From: an uncultured Clostridia bacterium
GTDB lineage: Bacteria; Bacillota; Clostridia; Christensenellales; UBA1242
Direction of reading: 5' to 3'
NCBI GenBank assembly: GCA_947168085.1
Contig: CAMVKM010000005.1
Coordinates: forward strand, 1-37,657
DNA length: 37,657 bases
Shown in pieces: positions 8,801-17,960 of the stretch. Within the stretch, counting starts at the first letter, position 1. Every line of letters starts with the position of its first letter. A program made the position numbers and the translations under genes. The notes under the pieces are model-generated. The model was not told the origin of the DNA. It saw nothing but the letters and a program-made list of their open reading frames with translations, and searched no databases.

Positions 8801-8935
8801 ATTTTTTTCGCCACATCCGGTCAAAAACGGCATGCTTAAAGCTGCACCACCCAAAATGGCAAAAGAAAGTGAACACAAACCTTTTTTAAATCCTTTTCCT
8901 TTAACTTTGTCTTTTTTCATTTTTGTTTTAAGCAA
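5810..8935 (-). CDS. large lipoprotein of unknown function
   Basis: 1041 aa; signal peptide with lipobox FLTGC (Cys41); TTG start at 8935 downstream of GGAGGGG; acidic, helical body. Confidence 0.85.
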   Translation of the reverse strand: MLKTKMKKDKVKGKGFKKGLCSLSFAILGGAALSMPFLTGCGEKNEVQTGYDFVAVEGNLNQDFYQNDTFSIEGRKMTLKDRKTNENVVIVLSDNMIVNAPDMTTDGQKEVTVCYDGENYSFNINVLRKTPENTQRQLQALLSAFKNGSIKNISLSGNYNYDFRFLNQTNSKSGTVVDQSLAKSDLANFDFDEQILKDVYDTFTNALVKTTLRSGRIDVADPLDEAIKLNGLNILMTAFSDSLSTPKLSTYVVNAISFLSAANDIYEQSQQGFSKEFVVNTMLSCVALTGQTFSFDEITNYLNLLADHDYDEIVHFVAHKSNNETLHQNLHEFGTPYYLFETLKPKLENWQQQYSEFEDKTFSDNDVEIIVNATLNLAKSVDEFILSNDSVETYVLNSVKAFAQELYDADIQDLVLNTAIEVLNTTLNKDYESASEFVALLLDEPYCGVILQHLLPLAIGYYVGDFVDAQEITDAFTDIFGKISENKSFVGIELFENLTNILLSAQALSDLPQELSNGLSDATLNFARQLDQMMDEGDFSNYNQVCLEFVDAIKQIVADITAELGGTEEDAAWSETVCTLQEIVLKTTNLLVNGEVENPEELLFALLDDELVGKELKDLLTFAVYSALAGDIEFDENLYNIVETEINKIATNKNFDDFSLFASFYDYVKDELDMTEPTKAKFEQFLNDCDAVVAGMKEPNVVLRSGLDFLAEMFDELTNEDNEEIPTIVFKALKALSAFGVEINDFVVNIDKASFQELLETAVAETVKVFVEDEDTANALIEAINQRFVEQFVNEFEYVDGIVDASSFNLVNVGQYFIDTIEEIRQEQLDANLKSLLLKLLDVNNENYAENLFNAENAIAFLEVLTKTSNEDALCNFISQWLYENASNGQTQEEEFIEQANTFLNEILEEIKSETPNFVSVMEKITAFSEDYLSKEISTTLYSILAIYLISTDDGSIDYNEVFSFIELPNGVSVDYNRMVQKLKEQANFDDLLQIANIETNIVSSQNNLQKEIVRITFRLSRDIEIASASAEFVVVLELEK

Positions 8936-9098
8936 GTTTTCACTTGCCCCTCCTTCAATCTTTTTGAGACATTTTTTATCTCACAATCATTATACATTTT
9001 TTTGCTTAAAATGTCAACCTAAAATAAGCACAAACACAAAAAAAAATTAACAGAAAGTTGTAAACTTTTCAACATTTTTAGAATTTAATTTAAAAAAG

Positions 9099-9118
9099 GC
9101 AATTTTCTAGAAAATTGC
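9099..9118. promoter_or_regulatory. 20-bp perfect palindrome, possible operator
   Basis: GCAATTTTCTAGAAAATTGC, immediately upstream of the putative promoter of the 9189 gene. Confidence 0.5.
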
Positions 9119-9127
9119 AAAAAATGT

Positions 9128-9156
9128 TTTACTTTTAAAATTTAATATGTTATACT
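9128..9156 (+). promoter_or_regulatory. putative promoter of surface-protein gene
   Basis: TTTACT (9128-9133), 17 bp, TATACT (9151-9156). Confidence 0.5.
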
Positions 9157-9188
9157 TTGACTAAACATACAAACAGGGGGTATTTGAT

Positions 9189-11438
9189 ATGATGATGAAA
9201 AAAACATCAATTGTCTGTTTTTTTATGACAGTTGTGTTGTGCTTTTCATTTGGCTTGGCTTCGTTTGCTTTTAACAGGGAAAAACAGCAAGCGGCTTTAG
9301 CATTGGAACAGCAGGCAGAAATTGCTAGCATTCAAAGTGATTTAACGCCAGCCGAAAAAGCTGGGCAAATTGCTGTAGATGCAGTTACTGCACTTTTTGG
9401 CGATGACCAAGGGGCTGTTAATGTTTCTTCGATTTTTCAGTCAATGTTTGCTGGCATGGGTTATGTGAACACTGCAGTTGCTTTCTTGAAACTTGTTGGA
9501 GTGATGAAAGATTCAACAGCAGAAGCAATGGCAAACATTTTAGAACAATTAAACATGATTAGTGACAAACTAAATGTTATGGATGCAAAACTTGACAGCA
9601 TTATTAACTCAATGACAGAATTTAAGGCAAACGCCGAATTTAACACAAGAACAGACCGTGCAATTTTGTATCGCAGATATTTTAATGAATTTAACAGAGA
9701 CTATGTAACAAGAAGTTTGGAGCCACTAATCACCGAATTTGAAGCAATGCGCATTAATTCCATGAAAAATTGGTATAATGCAAACAGTGCTGATGACAGA
9801 AAGGGAAGCATTGACAATTCAAAAGTTATTTTAATTTATGATGTTGATCAAACTAGTCAAAACGCACAAGGCCAAGAAAAATATGTTTTGCGTTACACAA
9901 CTTCAAACAGTGTTCCAGCAGATTTTAGTGGAAGATACATGATTTTGTCATCAAGATTTTTGCCAACAATAAATGATGTTTCGTCTTGGAACATTGATGA
10001 ATACAAAACAATTTTGCAAAACTATGTTGAACGAAAAATAGAAACAGACTTTGACTACATTCAAACACAAAACTACAAAGATTTTACTCGTGAAGGAGTT
10101 ATGGAAGGCCTTTTGACTGAAGAAAAAATTAAAATGGCCGCCGAAGATGCAGTAAATTTAATTATCTACAGAGTTGTGGCAGCTGAAGTTAACAAAGATG
10201 TTCGTTTTGTTCTAAATGTTTTAGATGCCTTTGAAAATTACTCACGTGAACTTTTAAAATCAGAAAATGGTTTTGATGCTGTTTTAAGAGCATTATATTA
10301 CACTCATGCATTTGAATATGAAATTTCAGACACCATACAAGAGTTGTTTGAAGAGCTTGTTTTTAAAACAACTTACTATGGTTCATTTGTAAAAGACGTG
10401 CTTGGCATGTCTGGTGACATTTCAAAAGAGAGAAGAAATCAATTTGACAACAGTTATTGCAATACAATTATTTCACTTGAAAATGTTAAAAACAAAGCAT
10501 TAACAGGGCATTCAAACTTTTCTTACATAACAAACACCCTTGTTTACTATGGAAGAACAACGTTAACTTTTTCAGGACAAATTTACACAACAGCAGATGG
10601 TTCAAGTGATGCTTTTGTTTCATATTCTGCAAATGCTTCAACCACAACAATTTTCAAAGCTGGAGACAGCACCAAAAATTACTCTCGTTCAAATCTTATT
10701 GGAGCAGACAGTGCATGCCTTTTGTCTTTGATGCTAAATTCTAACGGTATTGTGGCAAACCATGAGTTTTTTGTTGAAAAACTTGCAGATGGAAAAACTG
10801 AAAACAACTTTGGAACAATTCTTGCATCTTTGGGAAATGAAGAAGATTTGCCACTTGATTCAACAATTCCATTAATGGCTCAAAATGTTGTTGGTGACTA
10901 TTTTTCAAATGGTCCAGTAACTTTAAGGGCTTTGCCAGGAGATGCTGAAAGCAAATATGTTCACTATCACAAAATGATAAAAGGTGATGTAATTAATTTT
11001 GTCACAAACTCTGTGTCTTGCAATGTTCCAGTTGCTGCAATGGCCATTTATGGCGAGTCACACACCTTGTGGTGGGATGACGAAAGTGCATTTATGGGTG
11101 GGCCAAACACAATTCCAGGAATCACCAGAGAGTTTAGCACTGAATGTACAAAAAACTATGGTAAAAAACACTACACACATCACTACACCGTAAAGAGTCA
11201 AAGTAATGTTTTAATTTGTGAACCAATTGAACTTTCTTTTAATAGCAGTTTAACACAAGCAAATCCACTTTTCTCATATGCTGCTCAAAACAACAGCCCA
11301 AATGCCTTAAGTTTAAGTGCCAACACTCCAGATGTTTCAACAAAGGTTTTTGTTTCACTTATGATTACGATTACTGTAACTTTTGTTTTTGCCATCTGTT
11401 GCATGATTACAGCGTTAGTTGTTAGAAAAAAACAATAA
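9189..11438 (+). CDS. secreted/membrane-anchored surface protein, unknown function
   Basis: 749 aa; N-terminal signal peptide; heptad-like ILEQLNMISDKLNVMDAKLDSIINSM; C-terminal TM with RKKQ tail; RBS AGGGGG. Confidence 0.85.
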   Translation: MMMKKTSIVCFFMTVVLCFSFGLASFAFNREKQQAALALEQQAEIASIQSDLTPAEKAGQIAVDAVTALFGDDQGAVNVSSIFQSMFAGMGYVNTAVAFLKLVGVMKDSTAEAMANILEQLNMISDKLNVMDAKLDSIINSMTEFKANAEFNTRTDRAILYRRYFNEFNRDYVTRSLEPLITEFEAMRINSMKNWYNANSADDRKGSIDNSKVILIYDVDQTSQNAQGQEKYVLRYTTSNSVPADFSGRYMILSSRFLPTINDVSSWNIDEYKTILQNYVERKIETDFDYIQTQNYKDFTREGVMEGLLTEEKIKMAAEDAVNLIIYRVVAAEVNKDVRFVLNVLDAFENYSRELLKSENGFDAVLRALYYTHAFEYEISDTIQELFEELVFKTTYYGSFVKDVLGMSGDISKERRNQFDNSYCNTIISLENVKNKALTGHSNFSYITNTLVYYGRTTLTFSGQIYTTADGSSDAFVSYSANASTTTIFKAGDSTKNYSRSNLIGADSACLLSLMLNSNGIVANHEFFVEKLADGKTENNFGTILASLGNEEDLPLDSTIPLMAQNVVGDYFSNGPVTLRALPGDAESKYVHYHKMIKGDVINFVTNSVSCNVPVAAMAIYGESHTLWWDDESAFMGGPNTIPGITREFSTECTKNYGKKHYTHHYTVKSQSNVLICEPIELSFNSSLTQANPLFSYAAQNNSPNALSLSANTPDVSTKVFVSLMITITVTFVFAICCMITALVVRKKQ

Positions 11439-11440
11439 CA

Positions 11441-11467
11441 AAAAAAGACTTTTTTCAAGTCTTTTTT
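11441..11467. terminator. bidirectional terminator
   Basis: AAAAAAGACTT-TTTTC-AAGTCTTTTTT between convergent genes. Confidence 0.85.
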
Positions 11468-12252
11468 TAGTTTTGCATAAGTTTTTCCTTTGTTGTGTCG
11501 TGCTCTGCCACTTGTTGCGCAAGTTCTTGTTTTAGCATCCAACATTCTTTGTAAAGAACTTGTCCGTCTTCAGAGTTTAGCATTCCGCAGTAAACTTCAT
11601 AAATTGAGTTAATGTATTTTCTTGCTAAAAGGTCGCGTTTTAAAATGTTGTGTTTTATGGAATAGGTTCTCGAAAGCAGTTGCAAAACCCTGTCTAGTTT
11701 TGTTCTGATTGGTGTTCCATGCAAACTTTGTCTTAGTCTCAATTTTGCCAAAACTTGGCTGCTAACTCCATTTTGTGTTGTCCACAGGCGTTGAAGGCCG
11801 CTTGCAGTGTAGTCAAGATTTGCATAACAATCTGCATCACGCAAAATGCCTAACAATTGAGAAAATTTTGCATCTTTTCCTTGATAAGGATGAGTGTGGT
11901 GTTCAATTAGTTTTGTTGCCAATTTTTGTTCATCTTTTTTTTCAAAAAATTTTTCAAGCCATCCGCTTTCTTTCAAAAATTCCGGCCCAAGTTTTTCATG
12001 TGGCAATGTTTTGCTGTCTGAAAAATTTGCATATCTTTGCCATTGAACAAGACGGCCAGCATCATGAAGTAGTCCAACTTTATACAAAAACTCTCTCTCA
12101 CAACGTGGAAGTTGTTCGCTGCTTGCAACACTAAAACAATTTTGTGCTGTTTCAAGCCCATGAACAAAACGCCTTAAAATGTTTTCGTCTTCAATGTCAA
12201 ACTCTTTGCAAAGACTAAAAAAAAGTTTGTTTGCGTTCATTAGGTCCATCAT
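11467..12252 (-). CDS. HD-domain hydrolase
   Basis: HGLETAQNCF...GLLHDAGRLVQW...HEKLG...LIEHHTHPYQGKD...LRDADCYANLD; start probably the internal MMDLMNANK. Confidence 0.85.
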   Translation of the reverse strand: MMDLMNANKLFFSLCKEFDIEDENILRRFVHGLETAQNCFSVASSEQLPRCEREFLYKVGLLHDAGRLVQWQRYANFSDSKTLPHEKLGPEFLKESGWLEKFFEKKDEQKLATKLIEHHTHPYQGKDAKFSQLLGILRDADCYANLDYTASGLQRLWTTQNGVSSQVLAKLRLRQSLHGTPIRTKLDRVLQLLSRTYSIKHNILKRDLLARKYINSIYEVYCGMLNSEDGQVLYKECWMLKQELAQQVAEHDTTKEKLMQN

Positions 12253-12374
12253 AAAATTTTCTCCTTCGTTTTTTAAAAATTCAAAAACAACCACAAAAAA
12301 CACGCTTTTTTGCATAATTTTTTGTTAATTTTTTGCATTTTATGTTTTTATCTTATCAAATTTTTTTAAAAAAA

Positions 12375-13601
12375 TCAACTGATTGCGCTTAATTGTTTTG
12401 AGTTTTTTAAAAATTCACATTTAAGTTCTTCGCCACTAACAACAATTTTTTCGGGTTTTTCACTTGGTGATGAAAACATTAAATCAAGCATGTTTTCTTC
12501 CAAAACAGTTCTAAGCCCCCTTGCTCCAATTTTTAATTTTAACGCTTTTTTTGCAATTGAGTGAAGGGCAGTGTCGTCAAAACAAAGTTCAATTCCATCA
12601 AGTTTAAAAATTGTTTTAAATTGTGAAATTAAATTGTTTTGAGGTGTGGTCAAAATTTTGACCATTGCGTTTTCATCCAAGTCTTCCAAACCAACAACAA
12701 CAGGAAGCCTTCCAACGAATTCAGGAATTAGACCAAATTCAACCAAGTCGGCTGGGCTTAGGGCAGATGCCAAAAGATAGTTTTGTTTTTTGTTTTGTGT
12801 TTGCGTTTTTGAAAATCCCAAATTTGTTTTGTTTTGTCTTGACGACACAATGTTTTCAAGTCCAACAAAAGCGCCACCGCAAACAAACAAAATGTTTGAT
12901 GTGTCCAGTTCAACAAAGTCTTGATGCAACATTTTTTTGTTGCCAGAAGGGGACACATTTGCTTTTGTGCCTTCCAAAATTTTTAAAAGGGCTTGTTGTA
13001 CTCCTTCGCCACTCACATCACGGGTTAGATTTCGGTTTTCTTGTCTTTTTGCAATTTTGTCTATTTCGTCAATGTAAATTATGCCCATTTCTGCTTTTTT
13101 AACATCAAAATCTGAGTTTATCAAAAGTTTTTGCAAAATGCTTTCAACATCATCACCAACATAGCCAGCTTCGGTTAGGCTTGTTGCATCAACACAAGCA
13201 AATGGCACTTTTAAAATTTTTGCCAAGGTTTTTGCCACAAGTGTTTTTCCAACACCAGTTGGACCAATCAGTAAAATGTTGCTTTTGTCTAATTCAACAA
13301 GGCCGTCATGTGGGCTTAAATTGTAGTTTAGGCGTTTGTAGTGGTTGTAAACAGCAACCGACATTGCTTTTTTTGCTTGCTCTTGTCCAACAATAAATTT
13401 GTCGAGTTCCAATTTTAGTTCTTTTGGTGTGGGTAAAACAAATTTTTGTTTTAATTTGTTTTCCTGTTCTTCAAAAATGATTTCTTTGCAAATTTCAACG
13501 CAGCTGTCACAGATAAAACAACTTGAATCTGGGCTAGACACAAGTTTTTTTACTTCATGACTGCTTTTTCCACAAAAAGAACAAATTGCTTCATGTTCCA
13601 T
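12375..13601 (-). CDS. clpX: ATP-dependent Clp protease ATP-binding subunit ClpX
   Basis: N-terminal zinc finger CSFCGK...CDSCVEIC; Walker [36 protein letters not shown]. Confidence 0.97.
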   Translation of the reverse strand: MEHEAICSFCGKSSHEVKKLVSSPDSSCFICDSCVEICKEIIFEEQENKLKQKFVLPTPKELKLELDKFIVGQEQAKKAMSVAVYNHYKRLNYNLSPHDGLVELDKSNILLIGPTGVGKTLVAKTLAKILKVPFACVDATSLTEAGYVGDDVESILQKLLINSDFDVKKAEMGIIYIDEIDKIAKRQENRNLTRDVSGEGVQQALLKILEGTKANVSPSGNKKMLHQDFVELDTSNILFVCGGAFVGLENIVSSRQNKTNLGFSKTQTQNKKQNYLLASALSPADLVEFGLIPEFVGRLPVVVGLEDLDENAMVKILTTPQNNLISQFKTIFKLDGIELCFDDTALHSIAKKALKLKIGARGLRTVLEENMLDLMFSSPSEKPEKIVVSGEELKCEFLKNSKQLSAIS

Positions 13602-13634
13602 AAAAATCCACCTTTTTGTTTTTAGTTTTTGCTT

Positions 13635-14234
13635 TTAAATTTTTTCTATGCGATTTTGTGAAAATTCAAAAACAGAATCCACAATTTTGTAATCAACGGC
13701 TTCTTTTGAAGACATGTAGTGGTCTCGTTCAATGTCTTTTAAAACTTCTTTTTGTGTTTTGTTACAAAATTTTGCCAAAAGGCTTGCATAAGTTTCTCGG
13801 TCTTTTAATCCTTCTTTTAGGTAAATTTCAATTTCAGTAATTTGCCCTTTAACACCACCCCAAGGTTGATGAATCATCACTTTGCTGTGAGGCAAAATGT
13901 GGCGTTTTCCTTTGCTGCCACTTGCAAGAACAAGGGCTGCAGCCGATGCACAAAGCCCAATGCAAATTGTGGACACAGGACATTTAACAAGTTTTATGGT
14001 GTCAACAATTGCAAGCCCAGCCAAAGATGCACCACCGGGTGAGTTGATGTAAAGAAAAATGTCTTTTTGGTTGTTTTTACTTTCCAAAAACAAAAGCTGA
14101 GCAATAACAGTGTTTGCAACTTCATCAGTGATTTCGCCACTCACAAAAATAATGCGTTCTTCTAAAAGTCTTGAAAAAATGTCATAACTTCTTTCGCCAT
14201 TTGTTGTTTTGTCTACTACTGTTGGAATAATCAT
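13635..14234 (-). CDS. clpP: ATP-dependent Clp protease proteolytic subunit ClpP
   Basis: [49 protein letters not shown] motifs. Confidence 0.97.
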   Translation of the reverse strand: MIIPTVVDKTTNGERSYDIFSRLLEERIIFVSGEITDEVANTVIAQLLFLESKNNQKDIFLYINSPGGASLAGLAIVDTIKLVKCPVSTICIGLCASAAALVLASGSKGKRHILPHSKVMIHQPWGGVKGQITEIEIYLKEGLKDRETYASLLAKFCNKTQKEVLKDIERDHYMSSKEAVDYKIVDSVFEFSQNRIEKI

Positions 14235-14260
14235 AAAGTCCTCCTAAAAATTTTTTGATT

Positions 14261-14290
14261 AAAAAAACCGCTCAAAATTTTGAACGGTTC
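14261..14290 (-). terminator. putative terminator/palindrome after tig
   Basis: AACCG-CTCAAAATTTTGAA-CGGTT followed on the minus strand by a T tract. Confidence 0.6.
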
Positions 14291-14321
14291 TAATTCTTTT
14301 TCTAATGTAATTTGTTTGGTC

Positions 14322-15752
14322 TTAAGCTGCACAGTCGTCTTCAGCTTGTTCTTTTTTGCATTCGCAGTCATCACCACACTTGCAGTCATCACCACACTCG
14401 CATTCATCATCATGGCAGTGGCAGTCATCACCACATTCACATTTGTGAGCTTGTTTTTTTGGTGCAACGGCTTTAATTGTGTTTTTTGATTTCAAAAAGT
14501 CAACAAGCTTTGACATAAGTATATCACTAAAAAGCCTGTCCATCATGTGAGAATCAAAGGTTTTTTTGACTTCTTCTAGCGATTTATTTTGATTTTTGGC
14601 AATTTCTTCAAGTCTTTTGTCTGCATCAGCATCTGAAACGCTTAAGTTTTCTGCTTTTACAAGAGCTTCCAAAACAAGTTTTGTCTTTGCAAGATTTTCA
14701 GCATCTTTTTTGTGAGACTCTTTAATTTGTTCCACTGTTGTGTTTGTGAATTTTGCATAATCTTCAATATTAAGTCCTTGGTAAGCAAGGCGATACTCAA
14801 AATCTTTCATAATGTGGTCAAGATTTTGTTTAACAAGGGCGTCAGGAAGAGTTACTTCAGTGTTTTTAACAATGGTGTCAATCAAAACATTTTCTTCTGC
14901 ATTTTTGTTTGATTGCTCAATTTCATATTTAATCTGGTCTTCAACATCTTTTTTGTAATCTTCAAATTTGTCAAAACCAAAGTTTTTTGCAAATTCATCG
15001 TTAAGCTCAGGAACAACTTTTTCATTTACGCTTTTAATTTCACACTTAAAAAGTGCTTTTTTTCCGGAAAGTTCTGTTGCTCCATAGTTTTTTGGAAATG
15101 TTACATTAACGTCAACTTTGTCGCCAGCTTTGTGACCAACAAGTTGTTCTTCAAATGTGTCAATAAAAGTTTTTGAGCCAAGTTCAAGTTTGTGATTTTC
15201 AGCTTTTCCGCCGTCAAATTCCTTTCCGTCAACTGAGCCAACAAAGTCAATTACAACAACGTCGCCCATGGCAGACACTTTTCCTTCAACTGGTTTGTCA
15301 GTGCTTCTGTGAATTTGTGCATGCTTTAACTCTTCGTCAAGCATTTTTTTGTCATAAGTTTGTTTAGGAACTTCAACAGTAAGCCCAATGTAAGGTGCAA
15401 GTTTAATTTCAGGAACAATTTCTGTTGTGATTGTAAGTTCAACACCCATGTCATCAACTTTTTCAACATTAAGGCTTGGTGAACCAACAGGGTCAAACTC
15501 TTTGTTTTCGGCAATTGCTTTTCTAAAACCTTCGTTTGCAACTTCGGCTATGGCATCTTCCCAAAAAATTGTGTTTCCATAGTTTTGTTCAATAACTTTT
15601 TGTGGAACTTTGCCTTTTCTAAAACCTTGAACTTCATATTTTCCTTTTTGTTTTTCATAAACTTTTTCAATTGCTTCTTTCCATTCTTTTGTATCAGCTT
15701 TAATTGTGAGAACTGACACAGTTTTTGATTTGTTTGTTATTTTAATTTCCAT
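14322..15752 (-). CDS. tig: trigger factor with unusual Cys/His-rich C-terminal tail
   Basis: Ribosome-binding-like N-terminus (VQGFRKGKVPQKVIEQNYG), PPIase domain (GDVVVIDFVGSVDGKEFDGGKAENHKLELGSKTFI), C-terminal chaperone domain; tail HKCECGDDCHCHDDECECGDDCKCGDDCECKK... Confidence 0.95.
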   Translation of the reverse strand: MEIKITNKSKTVSVLTIKADTKEWKEAIEKVYEKQKGKYEVQGFRKGKVPQKVIEQNYGNTIFWEDAIAEVANEGFRKAIAENKEFDPVGSPSLNVEKVDDMGVELTITTEIVPEIKLAPYIGLTVEVPKQTYDKKMLDEELKHAQIHRSTDKPVEGKVSAMGDVVVIDFVGSVDGKEFDGGKAENHKLELGSKTFIDTFEEQLVGHKAGDKVDVNVTFPKNYGATELSGKKALFKCEIKSVNEKVVPELNDEFAKNFGFDKFEDYKKDVEDQIKYEIEQSNKNAEENVLIDTIVKNTEVTLPDALVKQNLDHIMKDFEYRLAYQGLNIEDYAKFTNTTVEQIKESHKKDAENLAKTKLVLEALVKAENLSVSDADADKRLEEIAKNQNKSLEEVKKTFDSHMMDRLFSDILMSKLVDFLKSKNTIKAVAPKKQAHKCECGDDCHCHDDECECGDDCKCGDDCECKKEQAEDDCAA

Positions 15753-15765
15753 TTTAATTTTCCTT

Positions 15766-16161
15766 TTAAATTATTTTAGTGCATATCAAAAACAAAAACA
15801 CAGCACAAACAAGAATTGCAACACAGCTCCAAGGAACTATCAGTCTGTTAAATTTTTCATATCTTATTTTTCTGTTTGTTTTTTTGTCATATGCAAAGTC
15901 TTTAATTGCTTCTTCATCGCCAATTTCTTCAGCATAAAGATAGGCATCAGAAAGTTTTTGGTCGGCAAGCCTTTGTTTAAAAATTTGGTAATTTAAACAA
16001 CTTTTAAAAGTTGCCATAAATGAAATGCAAACAAAACAAGCGCTTCCAATAATGGCAAAGCCATCCCAAACACGCATAAGGCAAAAGCTTACAATTGTGA
16101 TCAAAAGTAAAACCAAAAACACAATTGTTGCTGGTGCCTTCCAGTTAATTTTGTTAATCAT
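15766..16161 (-). CDS. small membrane protein
   Basis: 131 aa, two N-terminal TMs and one C-terminal TM. Confidence 0.75.
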   Translation of the reverse strand: MINKINWKAPATIVFLVLLLITIVSFCLMRVWDGFAIIGSACFVCISFMATFKSCLNYQIFKQRLADQKLSDAYLYAEEIGDEEAIKDFAYDKKTNRKIRYEKFNRLIVPWSCVAILVCAVFLFLICTKII

Positions 16162-16163
16162 TT

Positions 16164-16496
16164 TTAAACTCCAAACATGCTAAGAACCACAACAACAGTG
16201 ATGATAACAATGCAAATAATGTCAATTATGATAAATGCAACATTACGTTTGCTTTTTGCATAAAAAAATCCAACCACCATGCAAATAAAATATGCTAAGA
16301 TGTTTGCAATGCAAACAAGCGCTGTTTGAAGATTGGAAAAACCAAATCCTGGAATTTGCAGAGTAAACCTTCCAAGTTTAATCCATGTCACAATTCCAGC
16401 AATCAAAATTGCAAGAGCAATTAAGATTGTTACAATAAATCCCAAAAAGTTAAAAAATTTTTTACTTTCATAGTTTTTGCTTCCGTTTCTTGCCAT
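16164..16496 (-). CDS. small membrane protein
   Basis: 110 aa, three hydrophobic segments; GGGGG-type RBS; adjacent to the previous gene. Confidence 0.75.
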   Translation of the reverse strand: MARNGSKNYESKKFFNFLGFIVTILIALAILIAGIVTWIKLGRFTLQIPGFGFSNLQTALVCIANILAYFICMVVGFFYAKSKRNVAFIIIDIICIVIITVVVVLSMFGV

Positions 16497-16543
16497 AACT
16501 TTTTCCCCCTATTTTTCTATTATACAACACAATTTAAAAAAAA

Positions 16544-17467
16544 TCAATTGTTTATGTCATTTTTATTTTCTAGTTGCCCCAAAATTTCTTCAAAAAAATG
16601 TGGCAATGGTGCTTCAAATTCCAAAACCTTGTTTGTTCTTGGGTGAGTAAATGTAATTTTTTTTGAGTGCAAAAGTTGTCCACAATGTCCAAGTTGTGGG
16701 CTTTTGCCATAAATTGGGTCGGCAGCCACAGGGTGCCCCATGTGTTTTGCATGAACTCTAATTTGATGTGTTCTGCCAGTTTCCAAATTCCATTGCATGA
16801 GTGAAAATTTGTCAAAACGCTTCAAAACCTTAAAGTTTGAAATTGCAACACGCCCCTCAAATGGTGGGCAAACAGCCATTTTTTTGCGGTCTTTTTTGCT
16901 TCTTGCAATGTGTGTTGAAATTGTTCCATAATCGGGTTTTACAATTCCACAAACAATTGCCCAGTATTCTCTTTTGCATGTTTTTTCTTGAATTTGTTTT
17001 GCTAAATTTTTGTGTGCAAAATCATTTTTTGCAACAAGCATAACTCCCGATGTGTCTTTGTCAAGGCGGTGCACAATGCCAGGTCTTAGTTCGCCATTTA
17101 TGCCACTAAGGTCTTTTACCGAAAACAAAAGGGCATTTACAAGTGTTCCATCTTTTGTTGTGCTGCTTGGGTGAACAACCATGCCTTGTGGTTTGTTAAT
17201 CACCAAAAGGTCGCTGTCTTCATAAATTATATCAAGCGGAATGTTTTCTGCTTTTGCTTCAACTGGTTTTGGCTCTTCAAAAAAAACTTCAACTGTTTGG
17301 TTTGGTTTTAGCTCATATCCAGCTTTTACAACTTTTCCGTCCACTAACACTTTTTGGCTGTCCACAAGGTTTTTTATGTGGCTTCGTGAAACATTTTCAA
17401 GTTTTGTCATCAAAAAAAGGTCAAGCCTTTGTTTGCTATCATTAAATTTAAAAATCTTTTTTTCCAT
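16544..17467 (-). CDS. rluD: RluD-family pseudouridine synthase
   Basis: S4-like N-terminus, PGIVHRLDKDTSGVMLVAKN, TGRTHQIRVHAKHMGHPVAADPIYG. Confidence 0.95.
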   Translation of the reverse strand: MEKKIFKFNDSKQRLDLFLMTKLENVSRSHIKNLVDSQKVLVDGKVVKAGYELKPNQTVEVFFEEPKPVEAKAENIPLDIIYEDSDLLVINKPQGMVVHPSSTTKDGTLVNALLFSVKDLSGINGELRPGIVHRLDKDTSGVMLVAKNDFAHKNLAKQIQEKTCKREYWAIVCGIVKPDYGTISTHIARSKKDRKKMAVCPPFEGRVAISNFKVLKRFDKFSLMQWNLETGRTHQIRVHAKHMGHPVAADPIYGKSPQLGHCGQLLHSKKITFTHPRTNKVLEFEAPLPHFFEEILGQLENKNDINN

Positions 17468-17960
17468 CTTGTTCTTTTTCTCCTTTGTATGAAAAGAAAA
17501 TTAGCCACACAGCAAACACCACAACACCAATGCAAAGGGCAGTGTCGGCAACATTGAAAACAGCAAAATCCATGAATTGAAGTTTTATGAAATCACGAAC
17601 ATAACCAAAAGCAATTCGGTCAATTGCATTTCCCAAAATTCCACCAAAAAGAAGTGAAGCTCCAACATAAAACCAAGCATTTTTGTTTTGATTTTTGCTG
17701 CAAAAGGCGTACCAAATTAAAAACAAACACACCAAAATTCCAAAAATAACAAACAAAATTTGCATTACTTTTGAATCGCTAAAAATTGAAAAACTTGCCC
17801 CAGTGTTGTGATATGATTCAATGCAAAAAACACCAGGAATTGCTTCTTGATGAAAAATTCCGTCAGTCACAGCTTTGGTTACAAGGTCAAAAACCAAAAC
17901 AATGACAGCAATTACAAGCAAAAATTGTTTTTTGCAAAAAATTGGTTTAAAGTTAATCAT
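17448..17960 (-). CDS. lspA: lipoprotein signal peptidase (signal peptidase II)
   Basis: HNTGASFSIF, GGILGNAIDRIAFGYVRDFI, FNVADTALCIGV catalytic Asp motifs; start probably the internal MINFKPIF. Confidence 0.95.
   Translation of the reverse strand: MINFKPIFCKKQFLLVIAVIVLVFDLVTKAVTDGIFHQEAIPGVFCIESYHNTGASFSIFSDSKVMQILFVIFGILVCLFLIWYAFCSKNQNKNAWFYVGASLLFGGILGNAIDRIAFGYVRDFIKLQFMDFAVFNVADTALCIGVVVFAVWLIFFSYKGEKEQDGKKDF

Noticed and set aside
12665-13102. 145-aa plus-strand ORF opposite clpX
   Set aside because: Antisense shadow of a certain clpX gene; low-complexity Gln/Phe/Leu composition.
14325-14447. Short repeats (GCAGTCATCACCACA-like) as a CRISPR or minisatellite
   Set aside because: They are in-frame codon repeats encoding the Cys/Asp-rich tail of trigger factor.
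14280-14489. 69-aa plus-strand ORF with repeated VITTLA motifs
   Set aside because: Mirror image of the CGDDC repeats in the tig tail, not an independent gene.
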